Assembly (NCBI GenBank): GCA_963989245.1
Contig: OZ022346.1
Coordinates: 56,306,809-56,370,808, forward strand
Direction: 5' to 3'
Length of the DNA: 64,000 bases
From: Nansenia antarctica
Lineage: Eukaryota; Chordata; Actinopteri; Argentiniformes; Microstomatidae
The position numbers were made by a program, and so were the translations under genes. Numbering within the stretch: the stretch's first letter is position 1; each line of letters starts with the position of its first letter. Shown here piece after piece: positions 1 to 8,592 of the stretch. The notes beneath the pieces were generated by a model. The model was not told the origin of the DNA. It was given only the letters and a program-made list of their open reading frames with translations, and searched no databases.

Positions 1-42
1 GTGTGAAATTGCTTAGTTTCTTAAACGGTGCGTCTCCTCGTC

Positions 43-1080
43 CTATCGCAAGTGTACGGGGAGGCCGTAGACCACAGGCGCAGCTCCTGTGATGTATTTG
101 AGTTGGGTGGCCTGGCGGGAGGAGTCCATGTGGTCCAGGAGAGCGGCCCCAGGGCCTGCAGACATCCAGGACTGCAGCAGGGCCGTGGTGAAGCGTTCCA
201 TGTCCACGTTGGTAACGTCCCACAGGTTCCCCAGAACCAACGGGCAGCCTGCCATTAGGTAGTTGAGGATGATGCCAGACCCCTCCAGCTCCCCACGCAC
301 AGCCAGAGCAGCACTGCTGCAGCCAAACAGCATACAGCCGGCCCTCTGGTGGCAGCGGTGAGGTCCGGGTCTTAATCCTAGAGCAATGCTTCTGGAACTG
401 TTCGTGTGCCTCTCTTCTTCTTCTTTCTCCTCCTCACCTGGGGTGATCGGTTTTCTCTCCAGTTTCAAGTCTGCAGGGATGTGCTCTCCAAGCACCTTCT
501 TAGTGGGGGTGGCACAGGGTGGTTTGAAGAAGGTATCATCCCCAGTGCTAATAGCTGTAGGGTCTTGAATGGAAAATGAATCTTTAGACCCATCGTCCAG
601 ATCACATGAGTCCACAGTAGAGGTCTTAGTGTCCATGTTGCGACACTTCTCATGATCACACTGGCAGTTCTCGCCACAGGTCATTGCTCCCTTACGGCAC
701 CGGCAGAGCTTGTTGCCACAGCGACCCTTGCACGCACACCCTGTTGCCTTGGCTCTCTTGCGGCCTTTGTCATTCTTCTTGGGGCACCACTCTTCCACCA
801 CCTCCTCCTCAGATTCAGATTCAGAGTCAGACACCAGCTCCTCATATTTAATGGCCATCTTCACGGGTGCCTTGGCTGTAGTGCCACGCCGTCCTTTGGG
901 CTTTGGTGGGACGTAATCAAAGGAGTCCTCTAGGGTTTGTGTAGACACTGGCAGGTGGCTGTTGATTTTATTTGTCCGGCGTGTCGCCCTCATTTTGCTA
1001 AGCTGCCGCACTAACTGGAGTGTGTGTGATTTGCTCAGAGTGGATGTGTGGTGTCTCCTTATGTTTTCATTCCATTTCAT
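43..1080 (-). CDS. K1: KIF4 tail fused in frame to separase C-terminus (345 codons)
   Basis: Seen: one open frame. Residues 51-62 carry the KIF4-like motif DSFDYVPPKPK, 83-98 an acidic stretch ending in EEW, and 115-146 nine cysteines in the KIF4 CXC pattern (GCACKGRCGNK, then CDHEKC). Residues 168-191 (DSFSIQDPT, FFKPPCATP) also match the KIF4 tail. A Glu tract follows, then from about 247 the separase protease end: LFGCSSAALA with the catalytic Cys, MAGCPLVLGNLWDVT, and the final YGLPVHLR. Known: the KIF4 tail binds DNA, PRC1 and an Fe-S cluster; separase cleaves cohesin. Odd: there is no kinesin motor and no separase catalytic His. The KIF4 part has a perfect splice donor (CAG/GTGAGG, at PITPG), and the separase part begins after a CCACCAG acceptor-like site, so the fusion may be read-through between exon remnants. 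The start is uncertain. The identities are firm; whether it is translated is unknown. Confidence 0.72.
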   Translation of the reverse strand: MKWNENIRRHHTSTLSKSHTLQLVRQLSKMRATRRTNKINSHLPVSTQTLEDSFDYVPPKPKGRRGTTAKAPVKMAIKYEELVSDSESESEEEVVEEWCPKKNDKGRKRAKATGCACKGRCGNKLCRCRKGAMTCGENCQCDHEKCRNMDTKTSTVDSCDLDDGSKDSFSIQDPTAISTGDDTFFKPPCATPTKKVLGEHIPADLKLERKPITPGEEEKEEEERHTNSSRSIALGLRPGPHRCHQRAGCMLFGCSSAALAVRGELEGSGIILNYLMAGCPLVLGNLWDVTNVDMERFTTALLQSWMSAGPGAALLDHMDSSRQATQLKYITGAAPVVYGLPVHLR

Positions 1081-1266
1081 TTATTTATTTTTGCACATGA
1101 GATTGTCATACATTTTTATGTGCCCTATACAATTAATTAATTTCCCCATGGGCAAAAAAGGAGCAGGAGCAAGTCAAGTCAAATAAATCAAATTAATCCG
1201 AAGTCATGCCAAAAGTGCAGCCTTCAAACCCCCTGCCGACTCCTGAAGAAGGCAAATCTTGGTCAC
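1057..1266. repeat. Spacer C: A+T-rich unit between KIF4 copies
   Basis: A spacer of about 210 bp with CATTT/ATTT runs, ATTAATTAATT and CAAGTCAAGTCAAAT, ending in CTTGGTCAC. It recurs to the right of almost every KIF4 unit (for example near 6654, 8385, 10117, 16974, 17897, 28073, 29010, 30737, 36728, 37661, 41074, 42800, 43733, 44659, 45592, 49133, 56463, 63897). No coding potential was seen. The part up to GGAGCAGGAG is shared with the edge of the retroelement cassette (2100, 33479, 46634, 60220), so it is probably a remnant of that element's end. KIF4 reading frames can start inside it (MKWNEN...), which is likely fortuitous. Confidence 0.75.
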
Positions 1267-1940
1267 AGGCCTGCAGAGACAGCTGGTCCGGGTCTTAATC
1301 CTAGAGCAATGCTTCTGAAACTGATCGTGTGCCTCTCTTCTTCTTCTTCTTCTTTCTCCTCCTCACCTGGGGTGATCGGTTTTCTCTCCAGTTTCAAGTC
1401 TGCAGGGATGTGCTCTCCAAGCACCTTCTTAGTGGGGGTGGCACAGGGTGGTTTGAAGAAGGTATCATCCCCAGTGCTAATAGCTGTAGGGTCTTGAATG
1501 GAAAATGAATCTTTAGACCCATCGTCCAGATCACATGAGTCCACAGTAGAGGTCTTAGTGTCCATGTTGCGACACTTCTCATGATCACACTGGCAGTTCT
1601 CGCCACAGGTCATTGCTCCCTTACGGCACCGGCAGAGCTTGTTGCCACAGCGACCCTTGCACGCACACCCTGTTGCCTTGGCTCTCTTGCGGCCTTTGTC
1701 ATTCTTCTTGGGGCACCACTCTTCCACCACCTCCTCCTCAGATTCAGATTCAGAGTCAGACACCAGCTCCTCATATTTAATGGCCATCTTCACAGGTGCC
1801 TTGGCTGTAGTGCCACGCCGTCCTTTGGGCTTTGGTGGGACGTAATCAAAGGAGTCCTCTAGGGTTTGTGTAGACACTGGCAGGTGGCTGTTGATTTTAT
1901 TTGTCCGGCGTGTCGCCCTCATTTTGCTAAGCTGCCGCAC
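1263..1940 (-). CDS. kif4: K2: KIF4 tail fragment
   Basis: 225 codons: KIF4 tail with all nine CXC cysteines and the Gln form at the CQCD position. The separase exon is absent; after the Glu tract and RPGP the frame ends in AVSAGL and stops. Its neighbour to the right is spacer C followed by the retroelement cassette. Compared with most copies it reads RHTISF where others read RHTNSS. It is a fragment with no motor or stalk. Confidence 0.65.
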   Translation of the reverse strand: MRQLSKMRATRRTNKINSHLPVSTQTLEDSFDYVPPKPKGRRGTTAKAPVKMAIKYEELVSDSESESEEEVVEEWCPKKNDKGRKRAKATGCACKGRCGNKLCRCRKGAMTCGENCQCDHEKCRNMDTKTSTVDSCDLDDGSKDSFSIQDPTAISTGDDTFFKPPCATPTKKVLGEHIPADLKLERKPITPGEEEKEEEEEERHTISFRSIALGLRPGPAVSAGL

Positions 1941-2099
1941 TAACTGGAGTGTGTGTGATTTGCTCAGAGTGGATGTGTGGTGTCTCCTTATGTTTTCATT
2001 TCATTTCATTTATTTATTTTTGCACATGAGATTGTCATACATGTTTATGTGCCCTATACTATTAATTAATTTCCCCATGGGCAAAAAAGGAGCAGGAGC

Positions 2100-2493
2100 T
2101 ACGGCTTGATGTATTCCTCAACTGACAAGACCTTCATCTTCATCTCTGCGGTTAACACATCATTATGAGGTATCTCGTGTTATTTAGAGAAATTGTGTCA
2201 TCTTGATCTTGCTAGTTTAACTCGGCTAAGGATTGGAGTTAGCACGCTTAGCACGATTACTACGATACCTAATCTAATCTATTACCAATCTAGTATTTAC
2301 CATACCATGTGTTAATCTCTTGGGACTTCACTGTGTTGGCAATTTAGCAGAATGAACTATCATTGGGTCATTATCATTACGGCAGTAATATCACTCAACT
2401 AGCTCAAAGTATTGCATAAATATTTGACCAGTTTTGAATCATAACAATCTTAACATAACAGCAACGAAGTCGCCCGGCGCGCGCTGTTGTTTT
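2100..2493. repeat. Left part of retroelement cassette E1, non-coding
   Basis: About 390 bp between spacer C and the reverse-transcriptase fragment. The sequence is A+T-rich, contains AACTCGGCTAAGG and the GC-rich CGCCCGGCGCGCGC, and has no reading frame I can support. The same stretch recurs at 33479-33872, 46634-47027 and 60220-60621, each time beginning right after GGAGCAGGAG. Confidence 0.6.
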
Positions 2494-3262
2494 TTAAATA
2501 AGTGTGTTTGTCCAATCACCGCGTGTGTGGTATGATTCACTTCCACAATCACTCACTATCGGCCGCCCACTAGGGACCCGAGAAGCAACAGTCCACTCAT
2601 CAACAGGTTTATGGATTTTCGGAAGCAAATAGAAGAGGCGAGGACGAGGCTCATCCGGTCCCATTAAATAGATCATCTGTTTCTCAGTAATGTGCTTATC
2701 CTGGCATAACTTCATCACTATCTCCCTAATGAGACCTTGTGTCTCTTCTTGTATCGAATGCGGTAGAGGGGAGTAGTGTTGTTTATTATTCAGTTGTCTA
2801 TTTGCTTCTAAAAGATACTGTGCTTTATCCATAAGGACTATTTGAGAACCTTTATCAGCAGGTTTAATGACTAAATCAGGATTCTTGCTAAGGCCCTTCA
2901 GGGCCTGCCATTGGGCTTGAGACAGATTGTGTGCCTGTGTCGGCCTAGCTCTAAACTGGGCTAAGGCTTCACTGTCATTCCTGATTAGGGACTGGATTTC
3001 CTGTGATGTCTGTTCCAATCGAGGTTCCCATTTTGAGGGGTATGTAAATGGAGTATGTGAATACTCTGTTTCAAAATGGAAGAATTCGAATAATTTTAGT
3101 CTCCTGTGGTAGACATGCAGGTAGATCTCTCTGTAGTTCCTGCAAATCTAGTTTGGAGGGGGTAGGGATAAACGTAAGTCCCTTCTCCAAGACTTCCCTC
3201 TCCAATGAGGTTAGCCTATACGTCCGCGACAAGTTCATCACATTGGAATCTGGGGGAGCCAT
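2494..3262 (-). pseudogene. Penelope-like reverse transcriptase, N-terminal part, frameshifted (E1)
   Basis: Two overlapping frames form one protein. First comes the region with LSRTYRLTSLERE and IPTPSKLDLQEL (3262 to about 3110), then after a shift the region with VIKPADKGSQIVLMDKAQY, FYLLPKIHKP and GRPIVSDCGSESYHT. The FYLLPKIHKP/GRPIVS blocks are characteristic of Penelope-like element reverse transcriptases. The frame is broken by a 4-bp insertion (TAGA within GGTAGATC) near 3121-3125, absent from the third copy. The domain ends just after ESYHT and runs into unrelated sequence, so the catalytic YxDD and the endonuclease are missing. Confidence 0.72.
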
Positions 3263-3282
3263 TTCAAGAGCCTCCTCCCCCC

Positions 3283-3858
3283 TTACATGTTTAACTGGTC
3301 TAACCAGTGTGTCAATATAAGTGATGCTGTTTTACCAGTCCAATGAATTGGGTCCTGGGGCTCAACCTGAAATCTAAGTTTATTAATGTCCTCCAGATAT
3401 TTACATTTGTCTCTAATTGTGTCATTAAGTATTTTCAACAAATTTAGCTGGGCCCTAGGAAGGCGGTCTGAGTAATTTATTACCGGGATAAATATCTCTG
3501 CCTCCGGGAAGGTAACCTGGGCTGTCTTCAACAACTGCTGTAGCTGTTTCCATGTTGTTTGTTTATTTTGTTCCCGGAGACAGTTATTTAAACCAACTGC
3601 GAGGACCACCTTCTCCACCGTTGGGTGGGGGGCTAGGACTTTAAAAATATTATTGATGTGATAAAAAGTTGCCCCAGGAAATGCATCTATCTGCACCTCC
3701 GGATCTGTGTGGTTCGGTATACGGGCCAGGTTGGAGTCCCCCACCAGAATGATACTCTTTCTAACCGTCAGGCCCCAATCCAAACCTTTATAGAATGTTC
3801 TGGGGTGCCTGGTTGGCTCCCTATTATCAGTAGGGGGTGGAGTGACAGGCCCCTCCAC
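3283..3858 (-). CDS. SGNH-hydrolase-like ORF of a retroelement (E1)
   Basis: 191 codons. Block I is ILVGDSNLARIP (GDSN), the block III-like part is LAVGLNNCL, and the C-terminal DPIHWT supplies an Asp and His pair at block V, so the layout is of the SGNH hydrolase/esterase type. Such esterase-like ORFs occur in several vertebrate retroelements (CR1/L2 ORF1, Ngaro-type DIRS); which element this one belongs to is not settled. There is no ATG: the frame opens at a GTG exactly where PIWIL1 sequence joins, so the true N-terminus is missing. It lies 20 bp upstream of the reverse-transcriptase frame on the same strand. Confidence 0.55.
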   Translation of the reverse strand: MEGPVTPPPTDNREPTRHPRTFYKGLDWGLTVRKSIILVGDSNLARIPNHTDPEVQIDAFPGATFYHINNIFKVLAPHPTVEKVVLAVGLNNCLREQNKQTTWKQLQQLLKTAQVTFPEAEIFIPVINYSDRLPRAQLNLLKILNDTIRDKCKYLEDINKLRFQVEPQDPIHWTGKTASLILTHWLDQLNM

Positions 3859-4226
3859 TGAGGGCGGGAAAGGATGCGGAAGAAGTTGGCTTTCAGTTGA
3901 ATAGGAGAGCCAGAGGACCCAGTCTTGGATTCCTTGACATGTTCCATGGCCTGCCTGGTGTTGATTCCTACATCATGGAAATCACCGCGGCGTCCACCCC
4001 TCTCTCCGATCTTCACCTGCTGAAAGCCTGCAGATATCTTAAGACGATCTTCTGAGGACACAGGTCCCGGGGCAATTTTCTGTCTTCCACGACCCACAAG
4101 TTGACCCTCAGAAGTGGAGTGAACTGGCCGTGCTTCCTCCTGAGGGGGAGCCGACACCGCCCCTGGTGGCCCAGTCTCTTGACCGCGTGCACGACCCCTC
4201 GATCTTGCTCTGGCTCGACCCGTCAT
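3859..4226 (-). pseudogene. piwil1: PIWIL1 N-terminal fragment, intronless (E1)
   Basis: Starts with ATG and encodes about 123 residues of the PIWIL1/Ziwi N-terminus: MTGRARARSRGRARGQE, then GRGRQ, ISAGFQ, ERGGRRGDFHDVG, HVKESKTGSSG and RILSRPQW. Known: the Arg/Gly-rich start of PIWIL1 is methylated and bound by Tudor proteins in germ granules. The PAZ, MID and PIWI domains are absent. The coding is uninterrupted although PIWIL1 is multi-exonic, which suggests origin from processed RNA. After SRPQW it joins the SGNH ORF in another frame. The ATG is preceded by an acceptor-like TTTACATTCCAG. Identity is very likely. Confidence 0.85.
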
Positions 4227-4239
4227 TTTAGGGTTTGGG

Positions 4240-4500
4240 TTAAAACTGGAATGTAAATAGTAAATAGTGCTCCATTAGATCGTGGTACTCTTTAGAGTCC
4301 TTGTTCATCAAGATTAACTTTTTGGAGATTCTATCAATGCTCTCGTCCAGTTGCACTTTGCATCGGACATCTGGCTCGAGTGACTGAGCTTTTTGTGACT
4401 GTGTCTTGGTTCTGTCCTGTGTCTTGGTTCTGTCCTGCCCAACTCGCACCAGATTTATGTCCCCGCAGTTGCCTTTTGGGGGTTTCAGGGTTTCTTTTTA
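4240..4500 (-). CDS. Unidentified ORF upstream of the PIWIL1 fragment (E1)
   Basis: The frame is open from about 4500 and contains KPPKGNCGDINLVRVGQ, two QDRTKT repeats, and a conserved-looking segment KVQLDESIDRISKKLILMN, KEYHDLMEHY. It stops 13 bp before the PIWIL1 ATG. I do not recognise the family. It could be exon sequence of another gene or part of the element. The same ORF is kept at 35619-35880 and 48025-48290. Confidence 0.35.
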
Positions 4501-4558
4501 AATTTATTTTTATTTTTTTATTTTAATGAGATCAATTATTTCATGGGGTGAATGTTTC

Positions 4559-5419
4559 TCAGCTCTGGCTGAGGCGAGTCTTCATTGCAAAGTCGGCGCT
4601 GAGTTTACGCATCACATCTCCGTGGCTCTGACCTACCAGCTCCTGACGCACAGCCCCAAAGTTCTCTTTGACGAACGTGGCGAAGGGGGTGGGAGCCCGG
4701 GGCGTGGAGGGGGTGAGCAGGACCAGCCGACCGGAGCAGAGGGAACAGACAAACCTCTCTGTGTCCAGAGACTTGGAGTGGCGCCCGATCGATAATTCGC
4801 AGCCGTTGCACTGGTACTTGAATTTGTGGTTGATGTTGTAGCTGTGGCAGCGGGTGACCATGGGCAGCTCGGGGTGGCCCAGCTTGGCCTTGCTTGCGTA
4901 GATCTTCCAGAAGGGTCCGTGGCCATCGTTGCGACACTTCTCATGATCACACTGGCAGTTCTCGCCACAGGTCATTGCTCCCTTACGGCACCGGCAGAGC
5001 TTGTTGCCACAGCGACCCTTGCACGCACACCCTGTTGCCTTGGCTCTCTTGCGGCCTTTGTCATTCTTCTTGGGGCACCACTCTTCCACCACCTCCTCCT
5101 CAGATTCAGATTCAGAGTCAGACACCAGCTCCTCATATTTAATGGCCATCTTCACGGGTGCCTTGGCTGTAGTGCCACGCCGTCCTTTGGGCTTTGGTGG
5201 GACGTAATCAAAGGAGTCCTCTAGGGTTTGTGTAGACACTGGCAGGTGGCTGTTGATTTTATTTGTCCGGCGTGCGTCTCCTCGTCCTATCACAAGTGTA
5301 CGGGGAGGCCGTAGACCACAGGCGCAGCTCCTGTGATGTATTTGAGTTGTGTGGCCTGGCGGGAGGAGTCCATGTGGTCCAGGAGAGCGGCCCCCAGGGC
5401 CTGCAGACATCCAGGACAA
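4559..5419 (-). CDS. K3: KIF4 CXC domain fused to GCNA zinc ribbon and C-terminus
   Basis: One open frame of 286 codons. The first ~48 codons read antisense-frame separase sequence. KIF4 tail then runs to KCRN, where the normal copies continue with MDTKTS. Here the frame goes straight into GCNA: DGHGPFWKIY, HPELPMVTRCHSY, the CxxC pair (YQCNGC), SKSLDTERF, the second pair (VCSLC), then PFATFVKENFGAVRQ and MRKLSADFA. Known: GCNA is a SprT-like germ-cell protease acting on DNA-protein crosslinks. The join is in frame and lacks the intron-like sequence seen after DTER in the stand-alone exons, so a spliced fusion RNA is a possible source. The HExxH motif is absent, so no protease activity is expected. 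Confidence 0.72.
   Translation of the reverse strand: MSWMSAGPGGRSPGPHGLLPPGHTTQIHHRSCACGLRPPRTLVIGRGDARRTNKINSHLPVSTQTLEDSFDYVPPKPKGRRGTTAKAPVKMAIKYEELVSDSESESEEEVVEEWCPKKNDKGRKRAKATGCACKGRCGNKLCRCRKGAMTCGENCQCDHEKCRNDGHGPFWKIYASKAKLGHPELPMVTRCHSYNINHKFKYQCNGCELSIGRHSKSLDTERFVCSLCSGRLVLLTPSTPRAPTPFATFVKENFGAVRQELVGQSHGDVMRKLSADFAMKTRLSQS
5276..5418 (-). pseudogene. espl1: Separase C-terminal fragment, truncated
   Basis: About 143 bp encoding the last separase residues (MSAGPG..., ATQLKYITGAA, YGLPVHL) in a frame different from the K3 frame that overlaps it. It is joined on the left directly to KIF4 sequence at CCGGCG/TGCGTCTCC and cut on the right after ACATCCAGGA. It lacks the catalytic-Cys part. 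A matching truncated copy lies at 62521-62663. Confidence 0.65.
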
Positions 5420-5830
5420 AAATGTTTACATACCTATCAAAATGGCAAATATCAAAACCAAACTTTGTCGCCGAGAGGCTAAGTAGGGGAAAAATACCTG
5501 CCCGACGCGCTGGCTGTCAATGAATCACTGTTCCGAAAGTACGTTTTGTATATTTAATGTAGATAAAAACAAACGGTGAAACGGTATGACAAAATACAAC
5601 AATACAACCCATACCTGGCACCTACATTCCGGCCCCTAATTATTACAGTTATTACACATTAATAATTAACCATACATTACCCATGTAGGAGAACAATACA
5701 GTAGAATTGCAATTGCTTTTGCGCAAGGAGTTCATAGTCCGTTAATCCATTGTAGATCTTGATCCAATCTTCTTGAGTCGAGTCAAGTCAAGTCTAGGAC
5801 AGAGGTTACTAGCACTTATCCTTTCAGAGT
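5419..5830. repeat. Module F: unclassified repeat
   Basis: About 410 bp without a supported gene: a CCGACGCGCTGGCTGTCAATG segment, then ATACCTGGCACCTACATTC and A+T-rich DNA, then AGTCGAGTCAAGTCAAGTC leading into the common spacer. A near-identical stretch occurs at 62664-63085. It resembles the edge of an LTR or DIRS-type retroelement, but I cannot assign it. Confidence 0.4.
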
Positions 5831-6014
5831 GAACCAAGTCAAGTCAAATAAATCAAATTAATCCGAAGTCACGCCAAAAGTGCAGCCTTCAAACCCCCTG
5901 CCGACTCCTGAAGAAGGCAAATCTTGGTCACAGGCCTGCAGAGACAGCTGGTCCGGGTCTTAATCCTAGAGCAATGCTTCTGGAACTGTTCGTGTGCCTC
6001 TCTTCTTCTTCTTC

Positions 6015-6605
6015 TTATTTCTCCTCCTCACCTGGGGTGATCGGTTTTCTCTCCAGTTTCAAGTCTGCAGGGATGTGCTCTCCAAGCACCTTCTTAGTGG
6101 GGGTGGCACAGGGTGGTTTGAAGAAGGTATCATCCCCAGTGCTAATAGCTGTAGGGTCTTGAATGGAAAATGAATCTTTAGACCCATCGTCCAGATCACA
6201 TGAGTCCACAGTAGAGGTCTTAGTGTCCATGTTGCGACACTTCTCATGATCACACAGGCAGTTCTCGCCACAGGTCATTGCTCCCTTACGGCACCGGCAG
6301 AGCTTGTTGCCACAGCGACCCTTGCACGCACACCCTGTTGCCTTGGCTCTCTTGCGGCCTTTGTCATTCTTCTTGGGGCACCACTCTTCCACCACCAACT
6401 CCTCAGATTCAGATTCAGAGTCAGACACCAGCTCCTCATATTTAATGGCCATCTTCACGGGTGCCTTGGCTGTAGTGCCACGCCGTCCTTTGGGCTTTGG
6501 TGGGACGTAATCAAAGGAGTCCTCTAGGGTTTGTGTAGACACTGGCAGGTGGCTGTTGATTTTATTTGTCCGGCGTGTCGCCCTCATTTTGCTAAGCTGC
6601 CGCAC
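6015..6605 (-). CDS. kif4: K4: KIF4 tail with early stop in the Glu tract
   Basis: 196 codons. The CXC cysteines are intact, Leu form (CLCD), with ESEELVVEEW in place of EEEVVEEW, a change shared with K8. In the GAA/TTC tract one TTC is TTA, giving GAA to TAA, so the frame stops right after GEEEK. K26 carries the same stop. Confidence 0.62.
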   Translation of the reverse strand: MRQLSKMRATRRTNKINSHLPVSTQTLEDSFDYVPPKPKGRRGTTAKAPVKMAIKYEELVSDSESESEELVVEEWCPKKNDKGRKRAKATGCACKGRCGNKLCRCRKGAMTCGENCLCDHEKCRNMDTKTSTVDSCDLDDGSKDSFSIQDPTAISTGDDTFFKPPCATPTKKVLGEHIPADLKLERKPITPGEEEK

Positions 6606-6860
6606 TAACTGGAGTGTGTGTGATTTGCTCAGAGTGGATGTGTGGTGTCTCCTTATGTTTTCATTTCATTTCATTTATTTATTTTTGCACATGAGATTGT
6701 CATACATTTTTATGTGCCCTATACAATTAATTAATTTCCCCATGGGCAAAAAAGGAGCAGGAGCAAGTCAAGTCAAATAAATCAAATTAATCTGAAGTCA
6801 CGCCAAAAGTGCAGCCTTCAAACCCCCTGTCGACTCCTGAAGAAGGCAAATCTTGGTCAC

Positions 6861-7348
6861 CAGTGTAGCGAACGGGAACTGGACAGTGTAACTCGCCCCA
6901 TGCGGGAGTCGAACCCCGATCTCCGGCATAACCGACGGCCGCGCTACCCCAACACCAAGAGAGTTAACTCCCTTGGTGGAGCTGTTAACGGGCCTCATAC
7001 AGGATCGTTACACTATCCTCACCGTTCGGGAGAGCGTGCCCTCACGCTTCACTATGTCAAGTCCCTCACGTGGACACGGCTCTCCGATGGCCTTCCTTTC
7101 ATCCCAACTTTCTGACACCAGTGTACACATAGAATTTTCATTTAAAACGCATCACTCAGGATAAAAACATTTGCTATATTAAATTAACAAAGGCATTCAC
7201 AACAAAAGGCATTCGTTTTGGCATTACATGTTATTAAAAAGGTAATTTGTTAATGATAACGATAAATAAAACAAACCTTTAAAAGTTTAAAATCATACAC
7301 ATTAGTATCGGGGGCATTGGGTGTGAAATTGCTTAGTTTCTGAAACGG
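6861..7348. repeat. Spacer D with tRNA-like segment (copy 1)
   Basis: 488 bp between spacer C and the separase end. It starts CAGTGTAGCGAACGGG, holds a tRNA-like stretch, then TTAACTCCCTTGGTGG and a long A+T-rich right part reaching the separase 3' flank. Copies of the same length lie at 8593, 29221, 37863, 41285 and 56673. It is probably a mobile-element remnant carried along in the duplications. Confidence 0.65.
6897..6960 (-). other. tRNA-like sequence with Pol III B box
   Basis: On the minus strand GGTAGCGCGGCCG resembles an A box, and GGTTCGACTCC at 6905-6915 matches the B-box consensus GGTTCGANTCC exactly. A T-arm-like stem (CGGG/CCCG) can form, but no acceptor stem pairs, so this is not a functional tRNA gene. 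It is most likely a tRNA-derived SINE or LTR primer-site remnant. Present in all six D spacers; those at 29221 and 37863 carry extra changes just outside the box. Confidence 0.5.
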
Positions 7349-7362
7349 TGCGTCTCCTCGTC

Positions 7363-8337
7363 CTATCGCAAGTGTACGGGGAGGCCGTAGACCACAGGCG
7401 CAGCTCCTGTGATGTATTTGAGTTGGGTGGCCTGGCGGGAGGAGTCCATGTGGTCCAGGAGAGCGGCCCCAGGGCCTGCAGACATCCAGGACTGCAGCAG
7501 GGCCGTGGTGAAGCGTTCCATGTCCACGTTGGTAACGTCCCACAGGTTCCCCAGAACCAACGGGCAGCCTGCCATTAGGTAGTTGAGGATGATGCCAGAC
7601 CCCTCCAGCTCCCCACGCACAGCCAGAGCAGCACTGCTGCAGCCAAACAGCATACAGCCGGCCCTCTGGTGGCAGCGGTGGGGTCCGGGTCTTAATCCTA
7701 GAGCAATGCTTCTGGAACTGTTCGTGTGCCTCTCTTCTTCTTCTTCTTCTTTCTCCTCCTCACCTGGGGTGATCGGTTTTCTCTCCAGTTTCAAGTCTGC
7801 AGGGATGTGCTCTCCAAGCACCTTCTTAGTGGGGGTGGCACAGGGTGGTTTGAAGAAGGTATCATCCCCAGTGCTAATAGCTGTAGGGTCTTGAATGGAA
7901 AATGAATCTTTAGACCCATCGTCCAGATCACATGAGTCCACAGTAGAGGTCTTAGTGTCCATGTTGCGACACTTCTCATGATCACACTGGCAGTTCTCGC
8001 CACAGGTCATTGCTCCCTTACGGCACCGGCAGAGCTTGTTGCCACAGCGACCCTTGCACGCACACCCTGTTGCCTTGGCTCTCTTGCGGCCTTTGTCATT
8101 CTTCTTGGGGCACCACTCTTCCACCACCTCCTCCTCAGATTCAGATTCAGAGTCAGACACCAGCTCCTCATATTTAATGGCCATCTTCACGGGTGCCTTG
8201 GCTGTAGTGCCACGCCGTCCTTTGGGCTTTGGTGGGACGTAATCAAAGGAGTCCTCTAGGGTTTGTGTAGACACTGGCAGGTGGCTGTTGATTTTATTTG
8301 TCCGGCGTGTCGCCCTCATTTTGCTAAGCTGCCGCAC
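7363..8337 (-). CDS. K5: KIF4 tail fused to separase C-terminus (324 codons)
   Basis: Same architecture as the first fusion, here with the short start MRQLSKM, Gln form (CQCD) and six Glu in the tract. The whole D-separase-KIF4-C block 6861-8592 is repeated directly as 8593-10324 with a period of 1,732 bp. Confidence 0.7.
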   Translation of the reverse strand: MRQLSKMRATRRTNKINSHLPVSTQTLEDSFDYVPPKPKGRRGTTAKAPVKMAIKYEELVSDSESESEEEVVEEWCPKKNDKGRKRAKATGCACKGRCGNKLCRCRKGAMTCGENCQCDHEKCRNMDTKTSTVDSCDLDDGSKDSFSIQDPTAISTGDDTFFKPPCATPTKKVLGEHIPADLKLERKPITPGEEEKEEEEEERHTNSSRSIALGLRPGPHRCHQRAGCMLFGCSSAALAVRGELEGSGIILNYLMAGCPLVLGNLWDVTNVDMERFTTALLQSWMSAGPGAALLDHMDSSRQATQLKYITGAAPVVYGLPVHLR

Positions 8338-8592
8338 TAACTGGAGTGTGTGTGATTTGCTCAGAGTGGATGTGTGGTGTCTCCTTATGTTTTCATTTCA
8401 TTTCATTTATTTATTTTTGCACATGAGATTGTCATACATTTTTATGTGCCCTATACAATTAATTAATTTCCCCATGGGCAAAAAAGGAGCAGGAGCAAGT
8501 CAAGTCAAATAAATCAAATTAATCCGAAGTCACGCCAAAAGTGCAGCCTTCAAACCCCCTGTCGACTCCTGAAGAAGGCAAATCTTGGTCAC

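Noticed and set aside
465..677. Minus-strand 70-codon ORF MARTASVIMRS...
   Set aside because: Alternative frame of the KIF4 tail, recurring in every unit for that reason.
652..933. Plus-strand 93-codon frame opposite each KIF4 unit (LLRFRFRVRH...)
   Set aside because: Antisense shadow of the acidic/CXC coding; no independent homology.
1263..1940. Complete functional KIF4 gene
   Set aside because: No motor domain or coiled-coil stalk anywhere in the window; only the tail is amplified.
4633..4968. Minus-strand frames of 110-111 codons over GCNA
   Set aside because: Out-of-frame shadows of the zinc-ribbon coding.
6897..6960. Functional tRNA gene
   Set aside because: The B box is perfect but the acceptor and full T stems do not pair.
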